This document shows positions 8,677 to 17,586 of a stretch of DNA of 64,000 nucleotides, piece after piece; positions within the stretch are counted from its first letter, which is position 1, and each line of letters starts with the position of its first letter. Under the pieces are notes generated by a model, which was not told where the DNA came from, did no database searches, and saw only the letters and a list, made by a program, of their open reading frames with translations. Where the stretch lies: the NCBI GenBank assembly GCA_963717985.1, contig CAVQYC010000009.1, forward strand, positions 1 to 64,000, written 5' to 3'. Both the position numbers and the translations under genes were made by a program. The stretch comes from BOG-1155 sp963717985. Its GTDB lineage: Bacteria; Desulfobacterota; Syntrophorhabdia; Syntrophorhabdales; WCHB1-27.

Positions 8677-9854
8677 TGGCCACCGAAACCAGAATGGGTA
8701 TGGAGGTCTCTTTGGCCATCGGCGAGATAGTCCGCATGGTGAATACCGATGTGGTCGCCGCATACCCTATCACCCCCCAGACCCATATCGTCGAGCATTT
8801 GGCGGAGCTGGTGGCCAACGGCAAGCTTGACGCTGATTTTATCACCGTCGAGTCGGAGCACTCGGCCATGAGCGCCTGCCTCGGCTCGGCCGCAGTAGGC
8901 GCGCGCACTTTTACGGCAACGGCCGGTCAGGGTCTGGAGCTGATGCATGAAGTGCTTTTTGTCGCGTCCTCGATGCGCCTGCCGATAGTCATGGCCGTGG
9001 CCAACCGTGCCCTGTCGGCCCCTTTGAGCGTCTGGGGCGACCACTCGGACGTCATGGCGGCCCGCGATGTCGGCTGGATACAGATTTTCACGGAGAACGG
9101 GCAGGAGGTGGTCGATAACACGTTGTGCGCGTTCCGCATAGCCGAGGACCGAAGGGTGCTGCTCCCGGTTATGGTAAATCTGGACGGCTTTCACCTCTCC
9201 CACGTGATCGAGCCGATGTTTTTGCCGGACCAGTCGGATGTCGATGCCTTCCTTCCGCCGAACCACTACCCCTTCCCTCTGGACCCGGACAAACCCGTGG
9301 CTATGGGTGACTTTGCGCCGCCCGGCATCTACACCGAGGCCAAGTGGTCCCAGCAGATGAATATGGAGGGATCGACGGCGGTCATCCTGGAGATATGGGA
9401 TGCCTTCGCCAGACGTTTCGGCCGCGCCTATCACCCGGTGGAAAGCTATCACGCCGAAGGCGCAAAAACCCTGCTCCTGACTATGGGCAGCTTCAGCGAG
9501 ACGGCCATGACGGCCGTGGACGAGATGCGCTCCGAAGGTGAAGATATCGGTCTTATCCGCATCCGCCTGTGGCGGCCCTTTCCCTTTGCCGAGCTCCGCA
9601 GGGCGGTGAAAGATGCCGACACCCTCATCGTGCTCGACAGGGCACTCTCCTTCGGATTCGGTGGTCCCGTTGCCTCCGAGGTGCGCTCGGCGCTCTATCC
9701 GATGGAGAAAACACCAAAGGTAATCAGCTTCGTCGGCGGCTTGGGAGGCCGGGATATTCCGGTCGCCGGTTTCGAGGAGTTGGTGAAGCGGGGCAAAGAA
9801 ATCGCCGTGAGCGGTAGTCCGCGCGAATTTGAGATATTCGGGGTAAGAGAATAA
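8676..9854 (+). CDS. porA: 2-oxoacid:ferredoxin oxidoreductase, alpha subunit
   Basis: The 392-residue alpha subunit carrying the substrate and CoA domains. It has AAYPITPQTHIVEHLAEL near residue 27, ESEHSAMSACLGSA near 62 and RALSAPLSVWGDHSD near 112, all family signatures. PITPQ and the downstream GDHSD region resemble pyruvate/2-oxoacid enzymes closely enough to name the family but not the substrate. The start at 8676 (MATETRMGME) is used because it overlaps the delta stop by one base and matches the family N-terminus; an upstream in-frame ATG at 8607 lies inside porD. The next gene starts on its last base (TAATG). Confidence 0.88.
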   Translation: MATETRMGMEVSLAIGEIVRMVNTDVVAAYPITPQTHIVEHLAELVANGKLDADFITVESEHSAMSACLGSAAVGARTFTATAGQGLELMHEVLFVASSMRLPIVMAVANRALSAPLSVWGDHSDVMAARDVGWIQIFTENGQEVVDNTLCAFRIAEDRRVLLPVMVNLDGFHLSHVIEPMFLPDQSDVDAFLPPNHYPFPLDPDKPVAMGDFAPPGIYTEAKWSQQMNMEGSTAVILEIWDAFARRFGRAYHPVESYHAEGAKTLLLTMGSFSETAMTAVDEMRSEGEDIGLIRIRLWRPFPFAELRRAVKDADTLIVLDRALSFGFGGPVASEVRSALYPMEKTPKVISFVGGLGGRDIPVAGFEELVKRGKEIAVSGSPREFEIFGVRE

Positions 9855-11305
9855 TGGATAAACAATCGGTCTTCATTCCCAAGCTCATCCGTAAAAGAGA
9901 GCCTCTTGCTCCGGGGCACCGGGCTTGTATCGGCTGCGGCGAAGCCCTCGCCGTGCGCCAGGTATGCAAGGAGATGGGCCATAACGTCATCGTCATCAAC
10001 GCGACCGGGTGCATGGAGATTATCGCGTCCCAGATGCCGAGTACTTCATGGACCGTTCCGTGGATGCACACCCTTTTCGAGAATGCCTCGGCAGTTGCCT
10101 CCGGCTGTGAGGCCGGTCTTAAAGTCATGAGACGAAAAGGGAGGGGACCGTCCCAGTACGTCAAGGTGGTGGCCATCGGCGGCGACGGCGCCACGAGCGA
10201 CATCGGCTTGCAGGCCCTGTCCGGGGCGCTGAAGCGCGGCCATGATTTCCTTTATATCTGCTTCGACAACGAGGCATACATGAACACCGGCGTCCAGCAG
10301 TCTTCAGCCACGCCCTTCGGCGCTTCCACCACGACCGGGCCTGCCGGCGAAAAGAGTGTCGGCCAGCCTTCATGGAAAAAGAACATGCCGGCCATAGTGG
10401 CGGCGCACGACATCCCCTATGTCGCGACGGCCTGCCCCAGCTATTTCAATGACCTGATAACCAAGGTGCGGAAGGCCATGTCGGTCAAGGGGCCTGCTTA
10501 CATACAGGTGCTCTCGGTCTGTCCCACCGGCTGGCGCTGCCCCACGGACCAGACCATACGTTTGGGACGCATCGCGGTCGAGACCGGTATGTTCCCGCTC
10601 TATGAAGTCATCAACGGGAAATATAAGCTCAATCTCGATCTGCCCAAGCTCAGCCCCGTAAGGGATTATCTTAAGGCTCAAGGCCGTTTCCGCCACCTGA
10701 CCGATCGGGAGATCGACCTGATACAAACCAAGGTGGAAAAAGATTATGCCAGGCTCAAAAGCCTGTCCGGGATCAGCGATGCGCCGGTGGTGCCAAGACC
10801 GGCCGGGACGTGCGCCGGAGAGAGTCAAGGTGAATCGACAGCGGGCCTCCCTGCGCTGCAGGAGACGGTGGATGGAATCCTCACCCGGTATCGGAACGAC
10901 CCGGCCCTGCTTATCTCCATCCTTCAGGATCTTCAGGCCGCGTACAATTATTTGCCCAAAGAAGCCATGGAACAGGTCGGCCGCGGACTGAAGATCCCGC
11001 TGAGCCAGGTCTACAGCGTGGCGACCTTCTTCAAGGCCTTCAGTCTCAAACCGAGGGGCAGGAACCTCATTCATGTCTGCCTCGGCACGGCCTGCCACGT
11101 GCGCGGCGCGGCGCGGCTGCGCGACAAGATCCAGCGCGTCCTGAATATTGAGCCCGGCGGGACAACGCCTGATTTCAAATTTTCACTGGAAACGGTAAAC
11201 TGTGTGGGTGCCTGCGCCCTGGGCCCCATCGTGATGGTTAATGGCACGTACCACGGGCAGATGACCGCGCACAAGCTGGATGCCTTGCTCAAGAGCTGTA
11301 TCTAG
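9854..11305 (+). CDS. porB: 2-oxoacid:ferredoxin oxidoreductase beta subunit fused to a NuoE-like [2Fe-2S] domain
   Basis: A 483-residue fusion. Residues 1-300 are the TPP-binding beta subunit: C25 and C28 (ACIGCGEAL), C53 (ATGCMEI) and C223 (SVCPTGW) can hold the [4Fe-4S] cluster, and GGDGATSDIG near 109-118 is the TPP/Mg motif. After a linker (about 300-331), residues 332-483 form a NuoE/HndA/HydC-like thioredoxin-fold domain with its helical N-terminus (YNYLPKEAMEQVG) and four cysteines, C409, C414, C450 and C454 (CLGTAC, CVGAC), for one [2Fe-2S] cluster. One frame runs through without break. NuoE normally is a separate protein next to NuoF, and NuoF follows here 42 bases downstream. The fusion implies that electrons pass from the oxoacid site to a diaphorase unit inside one complex (inference). 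Confidence 0.9.
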   Translation: MDKQSVFIPKLIRKREPLAPGHRACIGCGEALAVRQVCKEMGHNVIVINATGCMEIIASQMPSTSWTVPWMHTLFENASAVASGCEAGLKVMRRKGRGPSQYVKVVAIGGDGATSDIGLQALSGALKRGHDFLYICFDNEAYMNTGVQQSSATPFGASTTTGPAGEKSVGQPSWKKNMPAIVAAHDIPYVATACPSYFNDLITKVRKAMSVKGPAYIQVLSVCPTGWRCPTDQTIRLGRIAVETGMFPLYEVINGKYKLNLDLPKLSPVRDYLKAQGRFRHLTDREIDLIQTKVEKDYARLKSLSGISDAPVVPRPAGTCAGESQGESTAGLPALQETVDGILTRYRNDPALLISILQDLQAAYNYLPKEAMEQVGRGLKIPLSQVYSVATFFKAFSLKPRGRNLIHVCLGTACHVRGAARLRDKIQRVLNIEPGGTTPDFKFSLETVNCVGACALGPIVMVNGTYHGQMTAHKLDALLKSCI

Positions 11306-11346
11306 TCCGCGGTTCACAAGAGTTATGGGTAAGCATGGAGTAACCG

Positions 11347-13200
11347 GTGGCGAAGATAAAAACGGCACATGAGCTGGAGACTTTGCGGCAATCTCTCATC
11401 CGGGAGAGAAAACCGGACAGGCTCCTCATCACCGTCTGCAACGGCTCGGGCTGTCATGCATACGGGTGTGAGCAGGTCACGGCCGCATTCAAAGAGGAGC
11501 TGAAAAAGCACGGGCTCCAGGCCCGGGTGGAGGTAAAGGCCACCGGCTGCCACGGCTTCTGCGAGCGGGGCCCTTTGGTCGTGCTCAAGCCGAAGAATAT
11601 CCTCTACCAACGGGTCCAGGTCGGGGACGTACCCGAGATAGTCGCGTCGTCCGCGGCAAAGAACGGCATCATCGAACGACTGCTGTACGAAGACCCGAAG
11701 ACGGGGAGGAAGATCACCGGAGTAGACGACATCCCCTTCTACCGCGCACAGCAGCGCCTGATCCTCGGCAGCAACACCTTGCTCGACCCGGCCTCTATCG
11801 AGGACTACCTAGCGCTGGGCGGCTACTCGGCGCTGGTGCGGGCCCTGGCCATGGGTCCTGAAGACGTGATCGAAGAGATCAAGCGTTCCGGCCTCCGCGG
11901 CCGAGGCGGCGCAGGCTTCCCGACGGGGGCCAAGTGGGAGAGCACCCGCCAGGCCCCGGGCGCCGCCAAATATGTGATCTGCAACGCCGATGAGGGTGAT
12001 CCAGGCGCCTACATGGACCGAAGCGTAATGGAAGGCAACCCCCACAGCGTCCTGGAGGGTATGGTTATCGGGGCCTACGCCATCGGGGCTCATGAGGCTT
12101 TCGTCTACATCCGCAACGAATACCCCCTCGCCGTCAAGAATACCGAACTGGCTATCCGGCAGGCGGAGGAGTACGGCCTGCTGGGCGAAAATATCCTCGG
12201 TTCCGGCTTCGATCTCTCCTTAAGGATAAACCGCGGTGGCGGCGCCTTTGTCTGCGGCGAGTCTACCGCGCTCATGGCCTCCCTCGAAGGCAAGGCCGGC
12301 GAGCCTCGCGCAAAATATGTGCATACCTCGGAGAAAGGCCTGTGGGATCAGCCGACCAACCTGAACAACGTAGAGACCTGGGCCAACGTGCCCCTCATCA
12401 TTAACCGCGGCGCCGAATGGTACCGCACGATAGGCACGGCGGGCAGCAAAGGCACGAAGATCTTCTCCCTGGTGGGCAAAATCAACAACACCGGTCTGGT
12501 GGAGGTGCCCATGGGCATCACCCTGCGCACTATCGTGGAGGAGATCGGGGGCGGCATCCCCGGGGGCAAGAAGTTCAAGGCAGTGCAGACCGGCGGTCCT
12601 TCAGGCGGCTGCCTCCCGGAGAGCATGCTCGACCTGCCCGTGGACTTCGATGAGCTGACCCGCGCCGGCTCTATGATGGGTTCAGGGGCCATGATTGTCA
12701 TGGATGAGGATACGTGCATGGTCGATATCGCCCGCTACTTCGTCCACTTCCTCGAAGGCGAGTCATGCGGCAAATGCGTGCCCTGCCGGGAAGGTCTCAA
12801 GCGCATGGGAGAGATCCTTGACGATATCGTGAGCGGCCGGGGCACCGAAGAGGATATCGGGCTGCTGGAGCGGCTCGCCGCCACGCTGTCCGACGGCGCG
12901 CTGTGCGCCCTGGGCACGACGGCGGCCAACCCGGTCATGAGCGCTTTACGGTACTTCCGCAGCGAGTTTGACGCCCATATCAAGAATAAAAGATGCCCGG
13001 CCCATGTGTGCAAGGGTCTCATCAACTACGCGATCGACAAGAAGAAGTGCAGCGGGTGCGGCTTGTGCGTCAAGGCGTGCCCGTCTAAGGCCATCACCCG
13101 GGCAATCAAAAAGCAACCGGTGGTCCTCGACCAGGCGCGGTGCATCAAGTGCGGAGGCTGTTTCGACGTATGCCGGCTGGAGGCAATACTAGTAGAGTAA
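11347..13200 (+). CDS. NuoF-like NAD(P)H/FMN subunit with thioredoxin-like N-terminus and 2[4Fe-4S] C-terminus (HydB/HndC type)
   Basis: A 617-residue flavoprotein. The N-terminal ~100 residues are a second thioredoxin-like [2Fe-2S] domain (CNGSGCHAYGC, CHGFC). The NuoF core follows: GRGGAGFPTGAKW for FMN/NADH binding, NADEGDPGAYMDR, CGESTALMASLEG and the [4Fe-4S] motif CGKCVPCREG near residue 475. The last 60 residues carry two [4Fe-4S] motifs (CSGCGLCVKACP, CIKCGGCFDVC). This domain order is that of HydB/HndC in NAD-linked and electron-bifurcating hydrogenases (family knowledge). Starts with GTG; GGAG is six bases upstream. No hydrogenase gene lies nearby; the partner is the POR module. Confidence 0.9.
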   Translation: MAKIKTAHELETLRQSLIRERKPDRLLITVCNGSGCHAYGCEQVTAAFKEELKKHGLQARVEVKATGCHGFCERGPLVVLKPKNILYQRVQVGDVPEIVASSAAKNGIIERLLYEDPKTGRKITGVDDIPFYRAQQRLILGSNTLLDPASIEDYLALGGYSALVRALAMGPEDVIEEIKRSGLRGRGGAGFPTGAKWESTRQAPGAAKYVICNADEGDPGAYMDRSVMEGNPHSVLEGMVIGAYAIGAHEAFVYIRNEYPLAVKNTELAIRQAEEYGLLGENILGSGFDLSLRINRGGGAFVCGESTALMASLEGKAGEPRAKYVHTSEKGLWDQPTNLNNVETWANVPLIINRGAEWYRTIGTAGSKGTKIFSLVGKINNTGLVEVPMGITLRTIVEEIGGGIPGGKKFKAVQTGGPSGGCLPESMLDLPVDFDELTRAGSMMGSGAMIVMDEDTCMVDIARYFVHFLEGESCGKCVPCREGLKRMGEILDDIVSGRGTEEDIGLLERLAATLSDGALCALGTTAANPVMSALRYFRSEFDAHIKNKRCPAHVCKGLINYAIDKKKCSGCGLCVKACPSKAITRAIKKQPVVLDQARCIKCGGCFDVCRLEAILVE

Positions 13201-13210
13201 AGGTACGATA

Positions 13211-13936
13211 ATGGTTAACCTGACGATTGACGGACGGAAATTACAGGCCGAAGCCGGGCGGACGGTGCTTCAAGCGGCCCGGGATAACAAGATCGCTATA
13301 CCGACCCTGTGCTACCACGAGGGTTTGCCCGCTTACGGGGCCTGCCGTCTCTGCATCGTGTCGATCGAGCGGCACGGGCGGGAGAGGCTTGTCGTTTCGT
13401 GTCTCTACCCGGTGGAGGAAGGGCTCCTCGTCAAAACCAGCACGCCCCGGGTGGACGGCGTGCGCAGGATGGTCCTCGACCTTCTCCTGGCCCGGTGTCC
13501 GGACTCCGACGTGATCAGGGGCCTGGCCATGCGGTTCGGCGTGGAAAAGAGCAGCTTCAGGCCGGAGTCGGGGAACAATAAGTGCATCCTCTGCGCCCTG
13601 TGCACGCGGGCCTGCCAGGATACCGTCGGGGCTTCAGCCATCAGCCTTGTCAACCGCGGCGTCGAGCGCAAGGTGGCGACACCCTTCGAGACGTTCTCGG
13701 AGTCCTGCATCGCGTGCGGCTCCTGTGCTTTCATTTGTCCCACCGGGGCCATCACCGTGAAGGATGAGGGCGACACGCGGGTCATCATCATGCCCCACGT
13801 GACCATGGAGTTCAAACTGAAGCAGTGTCTGACCTGCGGCCGGTACTGGGCCCCGGAAAGACAACTCGCATTTATGTGCAGACAGGCCGGCTTGCCCGAG
13901 GACTTCTACGACAAGTGTCCTGACTGTCGCGATTAG
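13211..13936 (+). CDS. Short NuoG/HydA-N-terminal-like iron-sulfur protein
   Basis: A 241-residue electron-transfer protein matching only the N-terminal part of NuoG or of HydA. It has a [2Fe-2S] ferredoxin domain (CYHEGLPAYGACRLC, then C at LVVSCLYP), a weak remnant of the His/Cys cluster region (LLLARCPDSD, lacking the usual histidines) and two [4Fe-4S] motifs (CILCALCTRAC, CIACGSCAFICP). The tail adds CLTCGRYW and CPDC, which could form a zinc or extra cluster site. There is no H-cluster domain and no molybdopterin domain, so it is a wire rather than a catalytic subunit. Starts 10 bases after the NuoF-like gene; AAAGG is upstream of the ATG. Last gene of the operon. Confidence 0.85.
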   Translation: MVNLTIDGRKLQAEAGRTVLQAARDNKIAIPTLCYHEGLPAYGACRLCIVSIERHGRERLVVSCLYPVEEGLLVKTSTPRVDGVRRMVLDLLLARCPDSDVIRGLAMRFGVEKSSFRPESGNNKCILCALCTRACQDTVGASAISLVNRGVERKVATPFETFSESCIACGSCAFICPTGAITVKDEGDTRVIIMPHVTMEFKLKQCLTCGRYWAPERQLAFMCRQAGLPEDFYDKCPDCRD

Positions 13937-13950
13937 GATAGCCGCTCTTT

Positions 13951-14577
<627 letters not shown>

Positions 14578-14624
14578 TTTTGGCGCTCCCTTGAGAAGCC
14601 GTTCTCTTAGACTCTTCTCCAGAA

Positions 14625-15647
14625 TTAAGTAACGATTGGAGTCGCCGCAGACGCAACTTTTATGGGATTATCCATGAGATCGCAGAGGGCATGATCGGCC
14701 CTCTCGATCAGGGCAGCTTTGCTCTTGCAGTGGATGTTCGCGAAGTGCTCGGCCTTCATGATGAGCCAAACCCTTTCTATAGGATTGAAGTCTGGCGAAT
14801 AGGGAGGAAGATAAACCGGTTCAAAGAAGTGCCAGTTAAGACTCTTCCGTTTATGCCAGGAAGCATTATCGAGAATGAGAATATTCCGTTTCCGGGAAGG
14901 GGTGATTGATTGAGCGGCTTCATCGAGGAATGCCTGGAAAACATCCGTATCGCAATGACTTGCCTCAATGGCGAAGAACTCCCCGGTGCGGGGGCAGACG
15001 GTTCCAACGATGTTCAGCCGGATATGATCGCCATTATGGACTACTCGGGGCTTAGATCCTTTCATGGCCCAACCCCGACGCGGTCTCGGTTCACCGTCAA
15101 TTCCGGTTTCATCCCCGTACCACAGATCAACGTCGGGATGCTCCGCAAGGCTCCGTAGTTGATCCTTGAACTCCTCTCTCAGCTTCTCATCCTGTCTGTC
15201 CGGCCAGGGCCTCGGCACTTTCAGTACATAGCCCTTCTCGTGGAGAAGACGAAGAACCGTGTTGTAGGAACACTCAACGGAGTACTTGGCCGTGATGTGA
15301 CCATGGAAGGCAGAGGCTGTCCAGAACGTCCTCTGGGCGCGTCCCGGTTCTTCGAACTCTTCGATAATCTCTTCTTTCTTTTCGCCTGTAATAAGAGGTT
15401 TGCGTCCTGTCCGTCTCTTCGCAACAAGACCGTCGACGCCATAGGCATTGAAGGCCCTGATGATCTTCTTTATTGCGCTCTCCGACAGAACGAGCACCTT
15501 CATCGCCTGTTCCCTGGGAGAGCCGGTGAGAAGCATGATAATAACAAGGCATCGCCGATCGGTTTCCTTGTTGCCGGCCTTCCGAACTGCCTGAAGATCG
15601 GCGAGCGATGCGTTCTCCCCATTGGGAGTGAGATACCGTTGGGCCAT
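14625..15647 (-). CDS. IS630-family transposase
   Basis: A 340-residue DDE transposase. The N-terminal helix-turn-helix region (MVLSESAIKK-type, about residues 50-70) and a second winged part are followed by the catalytic residues: Asp in LWYGDETGI, Asp in ILILDNASWHK and Glu in NPIERVW, the IS630/Tc1 arrangement. The reading frame is intact. Its TAA stop at 14627-14625 is completed by the TA target duplication and one flanking host base, so the element itself supplies no stop at this end. Starts with ATG at 15647, 60 bases inside the right end. Confidence 0.9.
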   Translation of the reverse strand: MAQRYLTPNGENASLADLQAVRKAGNKETDRRCLVIIMLLTGSPREQAMKVLVLSESAIKKIIRAFNAYGVDGLVAKRRTGRKPLITGEKKEEIIEEFEEPGRAQRTFWTASAFHGHITAKYSVECSYNTVLRLLHEKGYVLKVPRPWPDRQDEKLREEFKDQLRSLAEHPDVDLWYGDETGIDGEPRPRRGWAMKGSKPRVVHNGDHIRLNIVGTVCPRTGEFFAIEASHCDTDVFQAFLDEAAQSITPSRKRNILILDNASWHKRKSLNWHFFEPVYLPPYSPDFNPIERVWLIMKAEHFANIHCKSKAALIERADHALCDLMDNPIKVASAATPIVT

Positions 15648-15707
15648 GATTCATATGTAACCACATGTCTCTAGGAATGTCTAGAATTATCAACATCAAA
15701 CGGTAAT
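14628..15707 (-). mobile_element. IS630-family insertion sequence in cheB
   Basis: A 1080-bp element flanked by TA at 14626-14627 and 15708-15709, the usual IS630 target duplication. The ends form imperfect inverted repeats: AGTAACGATTGG at the left against ATTACCGTTTGA read inward from the right. Removing the element plus one TA joins the two cheB parts in frame (…RFSEIILEKSLRERLL…), which fixes the boundaries. Both host halves and the transposase are intact, so insertion looks recent. Confidence 0.9.
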
Positions 15708-16148
15708 TATTTCTGAGAAACGCTCTAAAGGCTTTATTCTGGCCTGCGCGGCGGCTTTCACCGCATCGCATATTCTCACGCGGGACTCCTCTAAAAACTG
15801 TTTCGTCCCCAATCGGGGCTTCTGGATGATCTCGACAGCACCATACTCCATAGCTTTCAAGGCCGTCTCGGACCCGGTTTCCGTAAGGCTTGAGCACATA
15901 ACCACCGGTATAGGATGCTGGCTCATGATCTTCTTCAAAAACGTGATCCCGTCCATGCGCGGCATTTCGACATCAAGGGTAATGACATCGGGAACACGCT
16001 CCAGCATCCTGGACGCGGCCGTATACGGATCGGCCGCGATGCCCATTATTTCTATGGCGGGGTCCGTTGAAAGGACCTCGGTCATGGTCTGCCTCACCAC
16101 AGCGGAATCATCGATGATCAGGACGCTTATTTTCTTACTGCTATTCAT
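15696..16148 (-). pseudogene. cheB: CheB receiver domain, 5' half of an IS-interrupted cheB
   Basis: The receiver domain of CheB: the acidic pair in LIIDDSA, the phosphorylated Asp in ITLDVEMPRMDG, Ser/Thr switch in VVMCSSLTE and Lys in IIQKPRLG. The frame enters the IS630 right end and stops at 15696-15698 after adding a few foreign residues. The start at 16148 (MNSSKKISVLIIDDS) overlaps the end of cheR by eight bases; an upstream in-frame ATG at 16202 lies deeper inside cheR and adds residues unlike the family. As read, a CheY-like free receiver remains. Confidence 0.85.
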
Positions 16149-17007
16149 CCGTTTTCCTGTATACGGCTGCCGCCACGGGTGTAAGAGGCAGCGCCATGCC
16201 ATGAAGCGTTTCCGAATGGCCCATAAACATATAACCGCCGGGCGCGAGACACCGGCTCAATCGCTGCAAGAGCAGGACCTGCGTGAGCCGGGTAAAGTAA
16301 ATAATGACGTTCCGGCAGAAGATCACATGCATCTCCCCCATCCCGTACCCTTCGTCCATCAGGTTCACACGGCGGAAATCGACCATTTTTCTGATTTCCG
16401 GGGCCACCTTGACAAGGGCCTTCTCCTTCGAACGAAGGAGATATCTTTTTTTCAGTTCCAAAGGTATCGGTTCCGCGCTTCGCTCCTCGTAGACCCCGGT
16501 CCCGGCAATCTCCAGCACTTTTGTCGAGATGTCGGTCCCAAGGACCGAGAAAGAGAAGCCGGGGTATGCGCCGGCAAACTCACCGAGTACCATCGCGAGG
16601 GTATAGGCTTCTTCGCCGGTCGAGCAGCCGGCGCTCCAGACCTTGAGCGCCTTCCGGGTCCCGATGCCGTAAAGGCGTGTCAGCTCGGGCAGAACCAGGT
16701 CGGTCAGGTAGTTAAAATGCTCCGGTTCTCTAAAGAAATCCGTCTTGTTCGTCGCCACCGCGTCGATCAGGTGGACTGATTCATCCTGCATGCCTTTTTT
16801 GCTGAAGAGATACGCGCAGTACCGGTCCAGGGAAGGGAGGCCGAGGAACCGGAGGCGCCTTTGAAGCCGCGCCTCCAGCATGGTTTTCTTTGATTCCGGC
16901 ACTTTTATGCCGGTTGTTGATTCAATAAATGCGCTAAGGCGGAAAAAGTCTTTCTTATTGAAGCTTCGCTCTTCGGGATTATCCTCTTTCTCCGCCCTGC
17001 GTTCCAT
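16141..17007 (-). CDS. cheR: Chemotaxis protein methyltransferase CheR
   Basis: Transfers methyl groups from S-adenosylmethionine to receptor glutamates. 288 residues, normal length. The N-terminal helical domain is followed by the methyltransferase fold: TNKTDFFREPEHF near residue 92, the SAM-binding VWSAGCSTGEEAYTLAM near 128 and FCRNVIIYF near 232. Lies between cheW and cheB in the minus-strand chemotaxis operon; its stop overlaps the cheB start. With cheB split, methylation here may not be balanced by regulated demethylation (inference). Confidence 0.92.
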   Translation of the reverse strand: MERRAEKEDNPEERSFNKKDFFRLSAFIESTTGIKVPESKKTMLEARLQRRLRFLGLPSLDRYCAYLFSKKGMQDESVHLIDAVATNKTDFFREPEHFNYLTDLVLPELTRLYGIGTRKALKVWSAGCSTGEEAYTLAMVLGEFAGAYPGFSFSVLGTDISTKVLEIAGTGVYEERSAEPIPLELKKRYLLRSKEKALVKVAPEIRKMVDFRRVNLMDEGYGMGEMHVIFCRNVIIYFTRLTQVLLLQRLSRCLAPGGYMFMGHSETLHGMALPLTPVAAAVYRKTDE

Positions 17008-17032
17008 TTCATGTCCTTTCGTCTTGTGTGCT

Positions 17033-17536
17033 TCAAGCCACCGCCTGTTGGGTTTCCGGCCTTTGTGCGACGACGGCTTCGAGCTCGTCCAGGGAGAAGA
17101 CCTTGTCTATGTCAAGGATCATAATGAAGGTGTTGCCCCGCTTTCCCATGCCTTTGATGAAGTCTGTTCTGATGCGCCCGCCGATGCGCGGGGCGGGTTC
17201 GATCTGATCGGGCTCAAGCTCGATCACCTCCTGCACGGAATCGGCCAGGGCGCCGAGAATGGTGATCTCCTCTTCAAGGGTTATCTCGAGGACAATAATG
17301 CACGTGTCAACCGACTGCTCCGTCTTCGACATGCCGAACTTGAGGCGCAAATCGAGAACGGGCACCACGCTGCCCCTCAGATTGATGACCCCACGCATAA
17401 AATCGGGGGTTCTCGGTACCTTCGTGATGGACGTATGATCGAGTATCTCCCTCACCTTGGCGACTTCCACCGCAAAGACCTCGTCCTCCAGCTTGAAAGT
17501 CAGATATTGTTCCGTCGCGGTTATTCCGCTTACCAT
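17033..17536 (-). CDS. cheW: Chemotaxis coupling protein CheW
   Basis: Adaptor linking receptors to CheA; 167 residues, almost entirely the CheW SH3-like domain. Visible features are YLTFKLEDEVFAVEVAKVREI at the start and the conserved MRGVINLRGSVVPVLDL near residue 55. The ATG at 17536 is chosen because AAAGGAGGCAGCG precedes it; the longer frame to 17563 places the ribosome site inside the coding region. Fifty bases downstream of the MCP gene and 25 bases upstream of cheR. Confidence 0.92.
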   Translation of the reverse strand: MVSGITATEQYLTFKLEDEVFAVEVAKVREILDHTSITKVPRTPDFMRGVINLRGSVVPVLDLRLKFGMSKTEQSVDTCIIVLEITLEEEITILGALADSVQEVIELEPDQIEPAPRIGGRIRTDFIKGMGKRGNTFIMILDIDKVFSLDELEAVVAQRPETQQAVA

Positions 17537-17586
17537 CGCTGCCTCCTTTTGTCGAAACGCCAAAAAGACGGTCGTCTTAGGTCTTG

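Noticed and set aside
10370..11098. Antisense frame of 242 codons over the PorB-NuoE fusion
   Set aside because: Mirror of a conserved gene; no domain or start site.
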